From contig JAEZCE010000002.1 in assembly GCA_023429995.1 (NCBI GenBank), positions 5,807 to 69,806 of the forward strand: DNA of 64,000 nucleotides, read 5' to 3'. The notes under the pieces are model-generated. The model saw only the letters and a list, made by a program, of their open reading frames with translations. It was not told the DNA's origin and searched no databases. Made by a program: the position numbers and the translations under genes. This document shows, in pieces, positions 8,155 through 16,405 of this stretch (position 1 is the stretch's first letter; each line of letters opens with the position of its first letter). Origin of the DNA: Bacillota bacterium. Lineage in GTDB: Bacteria > Bacillota > UBA4882 > UBA8346.

Positions 8155-9106
8155 CGAACTGTCCCTTCTTTCCATAAACGAACATATCGACAAACGCTTC
8201 CAAACGGGTTTTTAAATGCCCGTCTTCACTGTGTTCATCCAGTATTATTTGTAAAAAGGGTTTTTGGACCATTGAGGCTTGCAAACTAAGTAACTTGACG
8301 GTGATTGAATCCGGGCCGCATCCGAAAGGGGTAACATAAATAACTCCATCAATTTCGCTATCGGCCAAAAAATTAAGGCCCGCGCCCAGCAAAATCCTTC
8401 CGAAGTTCCAAAACATAGGCCTTTTCAATTCTTTTAAACTTCCGGTTATTTTCTCGCTCTCAAGCATTTCCCAGGTGGTTATCTGACAGCCCATGGTGGC
8501 CAATTTTTGAATCAGTCCTTTACTGATAAAAGGATCATAAAGAATATAGGCATAACCCAGTAATCCCAGGCGAACTTCACCTGCGGCGCCTGGATTTTTT
8601 TCATGGATCCCCATCTGTGATAAAGTCACGTGTCTTTTACGGCACTCGGCCAGAGTCTTTCGCCAAAGATGCAAAGCGCTATTTTGGGCCCGCTTTAGTT
8701 GAATAGACGAATGAATCTTAGGCTGCGGGTACTGAATGATTTCGGGGTCCAATCCATTACAGGTAACCGCGGGAGTAAAAAACAACTCATCGTCGAGTTC
8801 CAGCGCATATTTCACGATTTCGGGAAGCCCCGTAAGTTTCGGGCAAAAAAATTCATGATTTTTCCAATCGAGTAATCTGGGGACCAAAATCCGGTCAACC
8901 TTTTGGGCTACCAAATCCGCGATATGACCTAGAAAGGCTTTGACGGGAATGCAAAACTCATGAGGAATGAGTTTAGAACCTATGTCGATAGATTCTTTGC
9001 CGCTACCCTTGGAAATAACGATCTCAAAACCCAGTTGACTGAAAAATTCCTGCCAATAAGTTAAGTGATAGGCTGTGGATAATGTATTGGGGATTCCGAT
9101 TCGCAT
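8111..9106 (-). CDS. Acyl-CoA dehydratase activase-related protein (DUF2229/COG3580-like)
   Basis: 331 aa, beginning MRIGIPNTLSTAYHLTYWQEFF, the characteristic 'IGIP..L....y...w..Ff..LG' opening of DUF2229 proteins. Cysteines lie in PHEFCIPVK, HEFFCPKL, AVTCNGL and TPFGCGPDS, matching the metal-ligand motifs of its downstream neighbour; the two are distant paralogues. It heads a three-gene cluster with the second homologue and the ATP-dependent activase. I infer a two-subunit iron-sulfur protein driven by that activase, like the double-cubane cluster protein/reductase pair, but no dehydratase or CoA-transferase is in the window to reveal the pathway. The start has only a weak ribosome binding site. 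Confidence 0.75.
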   Translation of the reverse strand: MRIGIPNTLSTAYHLTYWQEFFSQLGFEIVISKGSGKESIDIGSKLIPHEFCIPVKAFLGHIADLVAQKVDRILVPRLLDWKNHEFFCPKLTGLPEIVKYALELDDELFFTPAVTCNGLDPEIIQYPQPKIHSSIQLKRAQNSALHLWRKTLAECRKRHVTLSQMGIHEKNPGAAGEVRLGLLGYAYILYDPFISKGLIQKLATMGCQITTWEMLESEKITGSLKELKRPMFWNFGRILLGAGLNFLADSEIDGVIYVTPFGCGPDSITVKLLSLQASMVQKPFLQIILDEHSEDGHLKTRLEAFVDMFVYGKKGQFVENNLPILGSGTCL

Positions 9107-9308
9107 CAGTGACCAGCTTTGACTTGAAATGAATTATTATCCTTAGGTTGAACGTTTCCCTCTCAATCTATTCACCTAAACAATAAAATCAAACCAAAAG
9201 AATCCTAGGCGAGGGGATGAAAGGATAGTTCTCCATGTCTCTATTGCAGAAAACCTGCTCAAGTTGCCACATCTTGCTTTTGCCGGAAGCAGTCAGTAAA
9301 ATTTAAAA
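9107..9308. other. Intergenic stretch, nothing recognised
   Basis: About 200 bases between the activase cluster and the larE terminator. It should carry the promoter of the activase cluster (minus strand), but I see no convincing -35/-10 pair, no coding frame with a binding site and no strong hairpin. Confidence 0.4.
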
Positions 9309-9355
9309 TCTCCGTGTCTCGATGGCCAGTTGGTCTGACCTCAGAGTCACGGAGA
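9309..9355 (-). terminator. Inverted repeat, likely larE terminator
   Basis: TCTCCGTGTCTC and GAGTCACGGAGA pair over 12 positions with a single T-T mismatch around a 23-base loop. Read on the minus strand the hairpin is followed by TTTTAAATTTTAC, so it could end larE transcription. Similar CTCTGTGTCTCCGTG strings are common interspersed intergenic repeats in many genomes, so it may be a repeat reused as terminator. Confidence 0.45.
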
Positions 9356-9415
9356 CACAGAGAAACGATGTAACTTTCTTAAACATCTCTGGCTACCGAA
9401 TGCATCGTTCCGGAA

Positions 9416-10222
9416 CTAAAAGTGATTTTCCAATATCTTAAGGGTTTCATTCATGCTCCCGGAACGGAAACCGTCCAAATCAAGGGTAACGTAAGTGAAT
9501 CCCAACTCATGCAGTTTAGCGCTGATTTTCTCCCGGTTTTGCCACGCCATGTCCAACTGCTCGACGGAAACTTCAATTCTGGCAATGGGGAAATGATCTC
9601 TCACTCGAAACTGCGTGAAACCCAAATCGTTTAAAAAATTCTCCGCCCTATCAATCCGTTTCAAATTTTCGGGAGTGATTTTGCTTCCATAAGGAATCCG
9701 TGAAGCCAGGCAAGCATAGGCAGGCTTATTCCAAGTGGGCAGAGACTTTTCCCTTGAGAAATCCCTGATATCCTGTTTTGATAAACCCGCTTCCTGTAAA
9801 GGGCTACGAACACCCATTTCTTTGGCGGCCTGATGGCCGGGTCTATGATCCGATAAGTCGTCAACGTTGGCGCCGTCCAAGACAACCCAACCTTTTTCAT
9901 CCGCAATACGGCATAAGTCTTTGAACAAGGATAACTTACAATAATAACAGCGGTTGGCCGGGTTGGCAACATAATGGGTATCTTCAAATTCATTGGTTTG
10001 AATTACCTTATGGGCCAGACCGAACTTTTCAGCCAAAGCTTCGGCCTCCGATAATTGTTGTTCGGGGTACGTGGGAGAAACTGCAGTAACGGCTAAAGCC
10101 TTATTTCCTAATACCTCATGCGCCATCACAGCCAAAAAAGTACTGTCGACTCCGCCGGAATAAGCAATTACCGCTCCTGGGATTTTCTGCAATAATTCTT
10201 TCAATGCTTGAATTTTATCCAA
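9416..10222 (-). CDS. larE: ATP-dependent sulfur transferase LarE (nickel-pincer nucleotide synthesis)
   Basis: 268 aa, full length. The PP-loop motif SGGVDST (residues 22-28) activates the substrate carboxylate with ATP. NRCYYCK (C92, C95) and PAYACLASRIPYG (C171) give three conserved cysteines. LarE adds sulfur to pyridinium dicarboxylate mononucleotide during synthesis of the nickel-pincer cofactor of lactate racemase and other LarA-family epimerases. In some LarE proteins a single cysteine is sacrificed; those with three cysteines are reported to hold a [4Fe-4S] cluster and act repeatedly, and this one looks like that kind. No larA, larB or larC is in the window, so larE is an orphan here. 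Terminator-like repeats lie downstream and a good promoter upstream. Confidence 0.9.
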   Translation of the reverse strand: MDKIQALKELLQKIPGAVIAYSGGVDSTFLAVMAHEVLGNKALAVTAVSPTYPEQQLSEAEALAEKFGLAHKVIQTNEFEDTHYVANPANRCYYCKLSLFKDLCRIADEKGWVVLDGANVDDLSDHRPGHQAAKEMGVRSPLQEAGLSKQDIRDFSREKSLPTWNKPAYACLASRIPYGSKITPENLKRIDRAENFLNDLGFTQFRVRDHFPIARIEVSVEQLDMAWQNREKISAKLHELGFTYVTLDLDGFRSGSMNETLKILENHF

Positions 10223-10270
10223 ATCTTCCAGCCTCCAGCATCCTAATATTTCACTTTTTTCCTTAAATTC

Positions 10271-10299
10271 ATCATAGGGTATCTAGACCTATAAGTCAA
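10271..10299 (-). promoter_or_regulatory. Sigma-A-type promoter of larE
   Basis: On the minus strand TTGACT and TATGAT are separated by exactly 17 bases, ending about 50 bases upstream of the larE start. Confidence 0.55.
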
Positions 10300-10486
10300 A
10301 TTAAAATAATGTATTTAATAGGGATTAATCTTTCAATGACGGTTGGAAAGAATAGTAAATGGCCTGGTGAAAAAAAGCAGGGATTCTCATTCTTTTACGA
10401 GAATTTAATACAACTATTTACGATGAATTGCGTTATTGAAAGTGAAATGGAATATAATTAAATAAATGATCTTACCAGGAGCTTGA

Positions 10487-12079
10487 ATGCGTTTGTATTT
10501 AAAAAAACTTCGCACGGACGCGTGCTTAATATGGCTGATAACTATCGTGTCAATCGTCTTGTTTGCCATGCCCGCTTTGGCCGACAGCCCAGTCAAAACG
10601 ATTCATTTTAAGAATATCACCATCGATACCATGGGAAAGCAGCAATATGACCCGAAACAAAACACCTTTACCAATATGAGCCACGCCCGGGTGACTCTTG
10701 ATAATATCACGATCGAGACGGATTCTTTGATTTTTTATGGAAATCAAAACTTGGTAGTCCTTGATGGCAACGTAATGCTTATGAAAGATTCCATATCCAT
10801 CCGGGCCAATCATCTTACCCTCAATCTTAAAACCGGTTGGCTGGAGGCATCCGGTTCCGTTCAACTGGAAAATCCCGAGCAAAGTTTTTCAATGGAAAAG
10901 ATTCGTTTTAACCTGAGTCAAAACACCGGCGAAGGCGGTCCGTCCATCCAGGGTGTCATTAAAGGCAAAGACAAAGATTTTTATGTGACTGGAAAAAACG
11001 CCGAATTCAATGGAGACACGGTAATCATTTCCCCGGCGACGATAACCCGTTGCCCCCGTAAAGATTTTGCCGACTATGTATTTGCCGGTAAAAGGATGAT
11101 CAGCAAAGGTAAACATGTTTATATGGAGAAAGTAGTCTTCAAAATTATGGGGATTCCTTTGCTTTATTTGCCGCACATGGCCCTTCGGGGAGAATCATTG
11201 CCCCATATCAATTTGAGCGCTAACCAAGGCACACAACCGGATTTGAATGATGTAATCAATAAAGCCCAAGCTGCTGACGGAAAGGCGGAAATTTCGGACC
11301 CGCAAAGTAATCCTACGGAAATAACCAGCGTTACCAATCAGCCATCCGGTAACAACGTCCAGGAAAGTTCACCAGCTCCCCCGGGGCCAAAAAGGAAAAA
11401 AGCCCGGGTCAGTCCGCGGTTTAGTGGGGAAATCAATACCAACGATAAACCATCCCGGGTTACCATCGGTCGAATTTATGAATGGAACGATTTGTCCAAC
11501 GAGGTCGACGTGAACTTCGACTCGGAAGGAATTTTTAGCGTCAATGATATTTACCAGATCGACTGGAATCTGTATAATCTCACCATTGATGGAAAAACGG
11601 ATCTGAATTCCGACCCCAAGCGCGAACTTGGAGCGACTTTCACCAAAAAGGCCTGGAGGACTGATTACGGGAACTGGCAAGTAGCAGTATTTGGAAGACT
11701 TCTCTATGACGACAGGCCCGATACAACTTATCAGGGGATCGATGGGGGCTACCGTTTAGATTACCAACTGACGCCTGATTTCAATTTGAGTTATCTTTAT
11801 ATCCAAAACCTTAGTGGATCAGACCAGGATTGGGGACATCTGGAGAAAAAGTTTTTAGTGGTCGACGGTTACCGGCTAGGCGGCAATCTCATCTACGGGA
11901 TGAAGCTTCCCTTTAATCCACATTATTTTGTTTATAATACCGGCACCTTTAATCTGAGAAATGACGAATGGGTAAGCCAGGTTGTCGGCATTGCGCGGGA
12001 AGTTGATTGTATTAAATTCGGTATCGGTTGGGATTTTGCGAAGAACTTCATTGATTTGACATTTCGTTTGAATTATTAA
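10487..12079 (+). CDS. OstA/LptD-like outer-membrane assembly protein
   Basis: The ATG follows CAGGAGCTTGA. Residues 1-33 are a signal peptide ending AMPALA-D. Residues of about 35-210 form the OstA (LptA/LptD N-terminal) beta-jellyroll: repeated strands such as ITIETDSLIFYGNQ, VVLDGNVMLMKDS, SIRANHLTLNLKTGWLEASG. Next come SPATITRCPRKDF, then VFKIMGIPLLYLPHMAL, which mirrors the LptD motif that leads into its barrel. A low-complexity linker (about 245-310) leads to a C-terminal half rich in alternating strands and ending DLTFRLNY, an aromatic end typical of outer-membrane barrels. At 530 aa it is shorter than proteobacterial LptD (700-800). Known LptD inserts lipopolysaccharide into the outer membrane; here the cargo is unproven. 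It is a strong hint that this organism is diderm. Confidence 0.75.
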   Translation: MRLYLKKLRTDACLIWLITIVSIVLFAMPALADSPVKTIHFKNITIDTMGKQQYDPKQNTFTNMSHARVTLDNITIETDSLIFYGNQNLVVLDGNVMLMKDSISIRANHLTLNLKTGWLEASGSVQLENPEQSFSMEKIRFNLSQNTGEGGPSIQGVIKGKDKDFYVTGKNAEFNGDTVIISPATITRCPRKDFADYVFAGKRMISKGKHVYMEKVVFKIMGIPLLYLPHMALRGESLPHINLSANQGTQPDLNDVINKAQAADGKAEISDPQSNPTEITSVTNQPSGNNVQESSPAPPGPKRKKARVSPRFSGEINTNDKPSRVTIGRIYEWNDLSNEVDVNFDSEGIFSVNDIYQIDWNLYNLTIDGKTDLNSDPKRELGATFTKKAWRTDYGNWQVAVFGRLLYDDRPDTTYQGIDGGYRLDYQLTPDFNLSYLYIQNLSGSDQDWGHLEKKFLVVDGYRLGGNLIYGMKLPFNPHYFVYNTGTFNLRNDEWVSQVVGIAREVDCIKFGIGWDFAKNFIDLTFRLNY

Positions 12080-12106
12080 CCGCCTGCCAAAAGACCTCAG
12101 GCGGTT
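12078..12106. terminator. Hairpin terminator between convergent genes
   Basis: AACCGCCTG pairs perfectly with CAGGCGGTT around an 11-base loop, immediately after the stop codon of the LptD-like gene. The plus-strand continuation is only weakly T-rich, so it may act in either direction for the two convergent genes. Confidence 0.55.
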
Positions 12107-12163
12107 TAACCTAACGGTTTAATATTACCAATAAACGTAATGATCGTTGATTTTTTATCATTA

Positions 12164-12835
12164 TTATTTCTGGTTCACCGGTTCATTCATTGCTTTGGTT
12201 AAAGATTGGCTAAAGGAAGTCTCCATATCCGTCCAAAAATAATCGCTGATATGGGCCAGGGATTTTCGGGTATCGTTACCTTCCGCTTGTCCTTCATAGA
12301 TTAGCTTTTTTTGATGAATGTTGGCAATCACCAGGCTGTAAACAACTTTAGAACGTATGGTCGAAGTGATCACTCCCGCCTTGGACTCCACCCAGAACTC
12401 TTTCACTTGTCCGCCTAAGATCAAATCAGCTCCCAAATAACTAGGTACTTTTTCAGCATTCAAATTCCAACCCGAAGTGAGAAGAACTTTATATCCGGCT
12501 TTTTGGAGCTGTTCGGCCAGATTTTTTTCAATAATTTCCGCCGGTTTTTTGTCAGTCACAAGGGTCTCAAGCTTTTTCCCGGACCGGCTGTAGATAGCGC
12601 CTGTACTATCAGTATTTGCACGCTCATCCCTGAACAAATTGACTGCAATCGTCGGGTGAGGGGTACTCAAACCCGAAAAACTCTTATCAGCTAATTTCTC
12701 AATCCAGCCGATTTTGGTTGGGCCGGCAAGATACTCTACTGGAATTGCCCGGATAATTGTGTATCCCGTGCCAGAGAAAAATAGAAGTACTGATAAAAGT
12801 ATCAAACTTGACAGATGAATGATTCGTTTCATCAT
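12164..12835 (-). CDS. Secreted YajG-like protein
   Basis: 223 aa. A signal peptide spans residues 1-30 (MMKRIIHLSSLILLSVLLFFSG); no cysteine follows, so unlike E. coli YajG it is not a lipoprotein. The mature part has the YajG layout: a first strand ending in a basic/acidic loop (IAVNLFRDERAN), a V/L-rich helix EIIEKNLAEQLQKAGYKV, then LGADLILGGQVKEFWVES and a late strand SLVIANIHQKKLIYEGQ. Members of this superfamily sit in the periplasm or on the inner face of the outer membrane with unknown roles. It converges on the LptD-like gene and has no operon partner. The family assignment is by fold pattern and moderately sure. Confidence 0.5.
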   Translation of the reverse strand: MMKRIIHLSSLILLSVLLFFSGTGYTIIRAIPVEYLAGPTKIGWIEKLADKSFSGLSTPHPTIAVNLFRDERANTDSTGAIYSRSGKKLETLVTDKKPAEIIEKNLAEQLQKAGYKVLLTSGWNLNAEKVPSYLGADLILGGQVKEFWVESKAGVITSTIRSKVVYSLVIANIHQKKLIYEGQAEGNDTRKSLAHISDYFWTDMETSFSQSLTKAMNEPVNQK

Positions 12836-12996
12836 AATTAACCTCTTAACCCATTTTTAAAACTTCCGATATCTCCTTTAATTCTTCTTGATAACTTATA
12901 ATTCCCCCGTGCCCGATAAAAAAAATTTTCCCATTCACCCTGCTTTTACAAGTTTACTGTTCATTAACAATGAGTCTCTTTGATTCGGCTCAATCA

Positions 12997-13116
12997 AAAA
13001 AGCTGTCGCAAATGAATTGTAAAATCAATGAGACATACAATATATCCACTGATCCATGAGCAGAAGTTTATATTGTATATCCCTATCGATAAATTCATTT
13101 CGCAACAGCTTTTTTC
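12997..13116. repeat. MITE-like palindromic repeat, copy A
   Basis: Terminal arms AAAAAAGCTGTCGCAAATG and CATTTCGCAACAGCTTTTTT are imperfect inverted repeats of 23-24 bases. Nested inside are ATACAATATA (13036-13045) and its exact inverse TATATTGTAT (13070-13079). The whole 120 bases can fold into one long hairpin. It lies just downstream of eda and, read on the minus strand, ends in a T-run, so it could serve as that operon's terminator. Its core matches the copy at 42060-42178. Confidence 0.65.
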
Positions 13117-13155
13117 AATATTTACCTTAGTTACCTTTATCTAACGAAAGCCATT

Positions 13156-13800
13156 TTATTTTTGGCGCGCCGCCTTGATATTGGTTACAAATTCACGGCC
13201 CAGTTTGGTTATGGATTCATAGTCGCCTTTTTTGGCTCCCGCGGTCAAAGCGCCGCCTGCGCCCACAGCCACGGCTCCTGCTTTAATCCATTCTCCGACG
13301 TTATTCACATCAACTCCGCCCGTTGGCATAATGCTCGCCTGTGGCAACGGACCGGCGATAGCTTTAATCATTTTGGGTCCGAAAGCTTCACCTGGGAAAA
13401 GTTTAAGAATATCGACACCCAGTTCCAAAGCTTCCACCGCATCCCGAATGGTCATAATTCCCGGCATACAGGCGATTCGATAACGGTTGCATAAACGGAC
13501 CATATCCGGATTCAAACAGGGGCTCACAATATATTCCGCGCCGGAAAGTATTGCAATTCTGGCCGTTTCCGGATCGAGCACCGTTCCGGCGCCTAAAATG
13601 ATTTCACCCTTCGTATAGGTAGCGGCCAATTCCTCGATGACCCGATGAGCCCTGGGAACCGTAAATGTCAATTCAATTGCCGCAACACCGCCTTCTATAC
13701 AAGCATCGGCAATGCGTTTGGCTTGATCGCTGGACTCAGCCCGTACCACAGCCACGATACCGGCTTCTTTGATTTTGGATAATACCTGTTCTTTTTTCAT
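13156..13800 (-). CDS. eda: 2-dehydro-3-deoxy-phosphogluconate (KDPG/KHG) aldolase
   Basis: 214 aa, normal length. It cleaves KDPG to pyruvate and glyceraldehyde-3-phosphate, the last step of hexuronate breakdown, in the cytoplasm. The class I aldolase TIM-barrel signatures are present in order: VAVVRAES with the substrate-binding Arg, AAIELTFTVP with the catalytic Glu, GAGTVL, SPCLNPDMV, and DILKLFPGEAFGP whose Lys forms the Schiff base; then MPTGGV and GAVAVGAGG bind phosphate. It is last in the operon uxaC-uxaB-uxaA-kdgK-eda, 49 bases after kdgK, and is followed by a palindromic repeat that may terminate the transcript. Confidence 0.93.
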   Translation of the reverse strand: MKKEQVLSKIKEAGIVAVVRAESSDQAKRIADACIEGGVAAIELTFTVPRAHRVIEELAATYTKGEIILGAGTVLDPETARIAILSGAEYIVSPCLNPDMVRLCNRYRIACMPGIMTIRDAVEALELGVDILKLFPGEAFGPKMIKAIAGPLPQASIMPTGGVDVNNVGEWIKAGAVAVGAGGALTAGAKKGDYESITKLGREFVTNIKAARQK

Positions 13801-13849
13801 TTCTTTTCACACCTCATTCATATTGATAAACCTTACTTCTAAAATTCCA

Positions 13850-14947
13850 TTATCTTTGCACCCTTGCACCGGCCCCTTTGATAAGCGCCTCAACTTCATT
13901 TTTGCTTGCCATGGAAGTATCACCCGGCGTGGTCATCGCCAGCGCGCCGTGGGCAGCTCCGTAATTAACCGCCTTTTGGGCGTCTCCAGTTGTCATTAAC
14001 CCGTAAATCAGACCGGAGGCAAAACTGTCACCGCCACCGACCCGATCGTAGATTTCCAGGTTTGGATACTCATTGGAAAAATAAATATTTCCGTCTGCAT
14101 AAACCATGGCTTTCCAGTCGTTTACCGTGGCTGTTTTAACTGTCCGCAAAGTGGTTGCGATCACTTTAAAATTAGGGTAAGCTTTGGTTGCATTACCCAG
14201 CATTTTTTTATATCCCTCAATGTTTAGTTCCTTGAGGTTCTCATCATTTCCTTCCACTTCGAAACCAAGGCAGGCGGTAAAATCTTCTTCATTTCCAATC
14301 ATGACATCTATATACTTGGCAATCGTTTTATTGACTTCCTGGGCTTTTTCCTTACCGCCAATAGTCTTCCACATGGATGGACGATAGTTTAAATCATAGG
14401 ATACAACCGTGCCATGCTTTTTAGCAGCCATCACGGCCTCAACAACAACCTGTGCCGTCGTCTCTGATAATGCGGCAAAGATACCCCCGGTGTGGAGCCA
14501 GCGGACTCCCAAGGTTCCAAAAATATATTCCCAATCGATATCTCCCGGTTTTAATTGGGATACAGCCGTATTTCCCCGGTCCGAGACACCGACGGCGCCA
14601 CGAATACCGAATCCACGCTCGGTAAAATTCAAGCCGTTGCGAACGGTTCTACCGATTCCATCATAGGGGAACCATTTAATCAGTGATGTATCGACCCCGC
14701 CTTGCATCATGAAATCTTCAACCAAACGCCCGATTTCGTTATCCGCAAGCGCGGTAACAGCCGCAGTTTTAAGTCCAAAGCACTTACGTAAACCCCGGAC
14801 TACATTATACTCCCCTCCGCCTTCCCAGGCTTTGAACTGGCGGGCTGTGCGGATCCGGCCATCACCGGGATCGAGACGCAGCATAATTTCTCCTAACGAA
14901 ATTGCATCATACAAACTTTTCTCGCGTAATTTCAGATCCAAACTCAA
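13850..14947 (-). CDS. kdgK: 2-dehydro-3-deoxygluconate kinase (PfkB family)
   Basis: The start is a TTG preceded by CAGGAGGGTGTTCAC; the 365-aa product is slightly longer than typical PfkB sugar kinases (about 310-340). N-terminal GEIMLRLDPGDGRI and GGGEYNVVRGL correspond to the substrate-binding PfkB signature, and DRVGGGDSFASGLIYGL carries the anion hole and catalytic Asp of the second signature. The enzyme phosphorylates KDG to KDPG, feeding the aldolase encoded next. Its place between altronate dehydratase (which makes KDG) and the aldolase makes the substrate assignment firm. Confidence 0.9.
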   Translation of the reverse strand: MSLDLKLREKSLYDAISLGEIMLRLDPGDGRIRTARQFKAWEGGGEYNVVRGLRKCFGLKTAAVTALADNEIGRLVEDFMMQGGVDTSLIKWFPYDGIGRTVRNGLNFTERGFGIRGAVGVSDRGNTAVSQLKPGDIDWEYIFGTLGVRWLHTGGIFAALSETTAQVVVEAVMAAKKHGTVVSYDLNYRPSMWKTIGGKEKAQEVNKTIAKYIDVMIGNEEDFTACLGFEVEGNDENLKELNIEGYKKMLGNATKAYPNFKVIATTLRTVKTATVNDWKAMVYADGNIYFSNEYPNLEIYDRVGGGDSFASGLIYGLMTTGDAQKAVNYGAAHGALAMTTPGDTSMASKNEVEALIKGAGARVQR

Positions 14948-14970
14948 GTGAACACCCTCCTGTTTTCATT

Positions 14971-16404
14971 TTATAAAGTAACGCCGTCTTTAAAAATCGC
15001 AATTTCCCTATATCCATGCTCCTCATTTTGGGTCTTCTTCCCCGAAGCTACATTTAAAATCAATTGCCGTAATTCACCGGCGCTATCTTCCAACCTATGA
15101 TTTTCAAGCATTTTCCCTGCATTGTAATCGACCCAGCCAGGTTTACGTGTGGCTAAGCCGGAATTGGATGCAATTTTTATTGTCGGAACCGGCGCGCCCA
15201 GCGGAGTCCCCCTCCCGGTGGTAAATAGGATCAAATGCGCTCCGGCTGCCGTCATATTGGTGCAGGAAACGATATCGTTCCCCGGTCCGGTAAGCAGATT
15301 CAAGCCCTTTTTCAGACATGGCTCACCATATTTCAAAACCGCAGTTACCCTAGCCTGACCGCCCTTTTGAATGCAGCCCAGGGATTTTTCCTCAAGAGTG
15401 GTGATTCCTCCAGCTTTATTGCCGGGTGAAGGATTTTCATAAATCACCTGATGGTGAGCAGTATAATAGTCCTTGAAGCCGTTAATCATCGCTACAGTTT
15501 CATCAAAAACTTCAGCATCGGCTGCCCGTTCCATCAAGATAGTTTCAGCGCCAAACATTTCGGGCACTTCAGTTAAAATAATTCTTCCACCTTGGGCGGA
15601 TATTTCATCGGTGATTTTACCGCAAAGAGGGTTGGCCGTGATACCGGAAAAAGCATCCGAACCACCGCATTTAAGCCCGATAATCAAATGTTCGGCGCTC
15701 ACCGGTTGCCTTTTTTCCATGGAGGCCCGCTCAGCCAGATCACCAATCAAACTCAATCCTTCTGCAATTTCATCTCCAACATTCTGAGTGACCAAAAACT
15801 TGACTCGGTCCTGATCGTAATCTCCCAGAAAAGGCCGGAATACGTCAACATTGTTGTTTTCGCAACCAAGACCCAGTACCAGCACTCCGGCGGCATTGGG
15901 ATGATTGACCAGCCCAGCGAGGATTTTTTGAGTATTGACTTGATCATCGCCCATTTGCGAACAGCCATAGGGATGGGTAAAACAAAAAATTCCATCACAT
16001 AAATGTCCGTATTTTTCCTGAGCTTTCTTTTGAATCAATTCAGCCGTATGATTAACACAACCTACGGTTGGAATAATCCATACTTCATTGCGGATCCCTA
16101 TTTTACCCTTTTTGCGCAGATAACCCTGAAAAGTTGCAGCCGGTTTTTGGAAATCCGCCGGAAAGTCTCCTTTGTGGGAGTATTCGATGACCCCTGAGAG
16201 ATTGGTTTTCAGGTTATGAGTATGGACATGGCTGCCGGCCTGGATGTCGCTGGTGGCATGGCCAATCGGATAACCGTATTTAATGATGTTTTCGCCTTGT
16301 TTGATATCACAAAGGGCTTTTTTATGCCCGAACGGTATGGCTTCCGTAGCCTGGACGGCAACGGCTACATTATCCCCGGGAGAAATTTTAATGAATTTAT
16401 CCAT
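14971..16404 (-). CDS. uxaA: Altronate dehydratase
   Basis: I take the ATG giving MDKFIKISPGDNVAVAV, which has GTGGAGAG eight bases upstream and lies one base after the uxaB stop; a frame extending 16 codons further would start inside uxaB. The 477-aa product has an N-terminal SAF domain (about 1-90, with the metal-binding HVHTHNLKT) and a large C-terminal UxaA domain with PTVGCVNHTA, FTHPYGCSQMGDD, GLGCENNN, GLKCGGSDAFSG and TGRGTPLGAPVPTIK. It dehydrates D-altronate to 2-dehydro-3-deoxygluconate, an iron-dependent reaction. Operon position between uxaB and kdgK follows the pathway order exactly. Confidence 0.93.
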   Translation of the reverse strand: MDKFIKISPGDNVAVAVQATEAIPFGHKKALCDIKQGENIIKYGYPIGHATSDIQAGSHVHTHNLKTNLSGVIEYSHKGDFPADFQKPAATFQGYLRKKGKIGIRNEVWIIPTVGCVNHTAELIQKKAQEKYGHLCDGIFCFTHPYGCSQMGDDQVNTQKILAGLVNHPNAAGVLVLGLGCENNNVDVFRPFLGDYDQDRVKFLVTQNVGDEIAEGLSLIGDLAERASMEKRQPVSAEHLIIGLKCGGSDAFSGITANPLCGKITDEISAQGGRIILTEVPEMFGAETILMERAADAEVFDETVAMINGFKDYYTAHHQVIYENPSPGNKAGGITTLEEKSLGCIQKGGQARVTAVLKYGEPCLKKGLNLLTGPGNDIVSCTNMTAAGAHLILFTTGRGTPLGAPVPTIKIASNSGLATRKPGWVDYNAGKMLENHRLEDSAGELRQLILNVASGKKTQNEEHGYREIAIFKDGVTL

Positions 16405-16405
16405 T

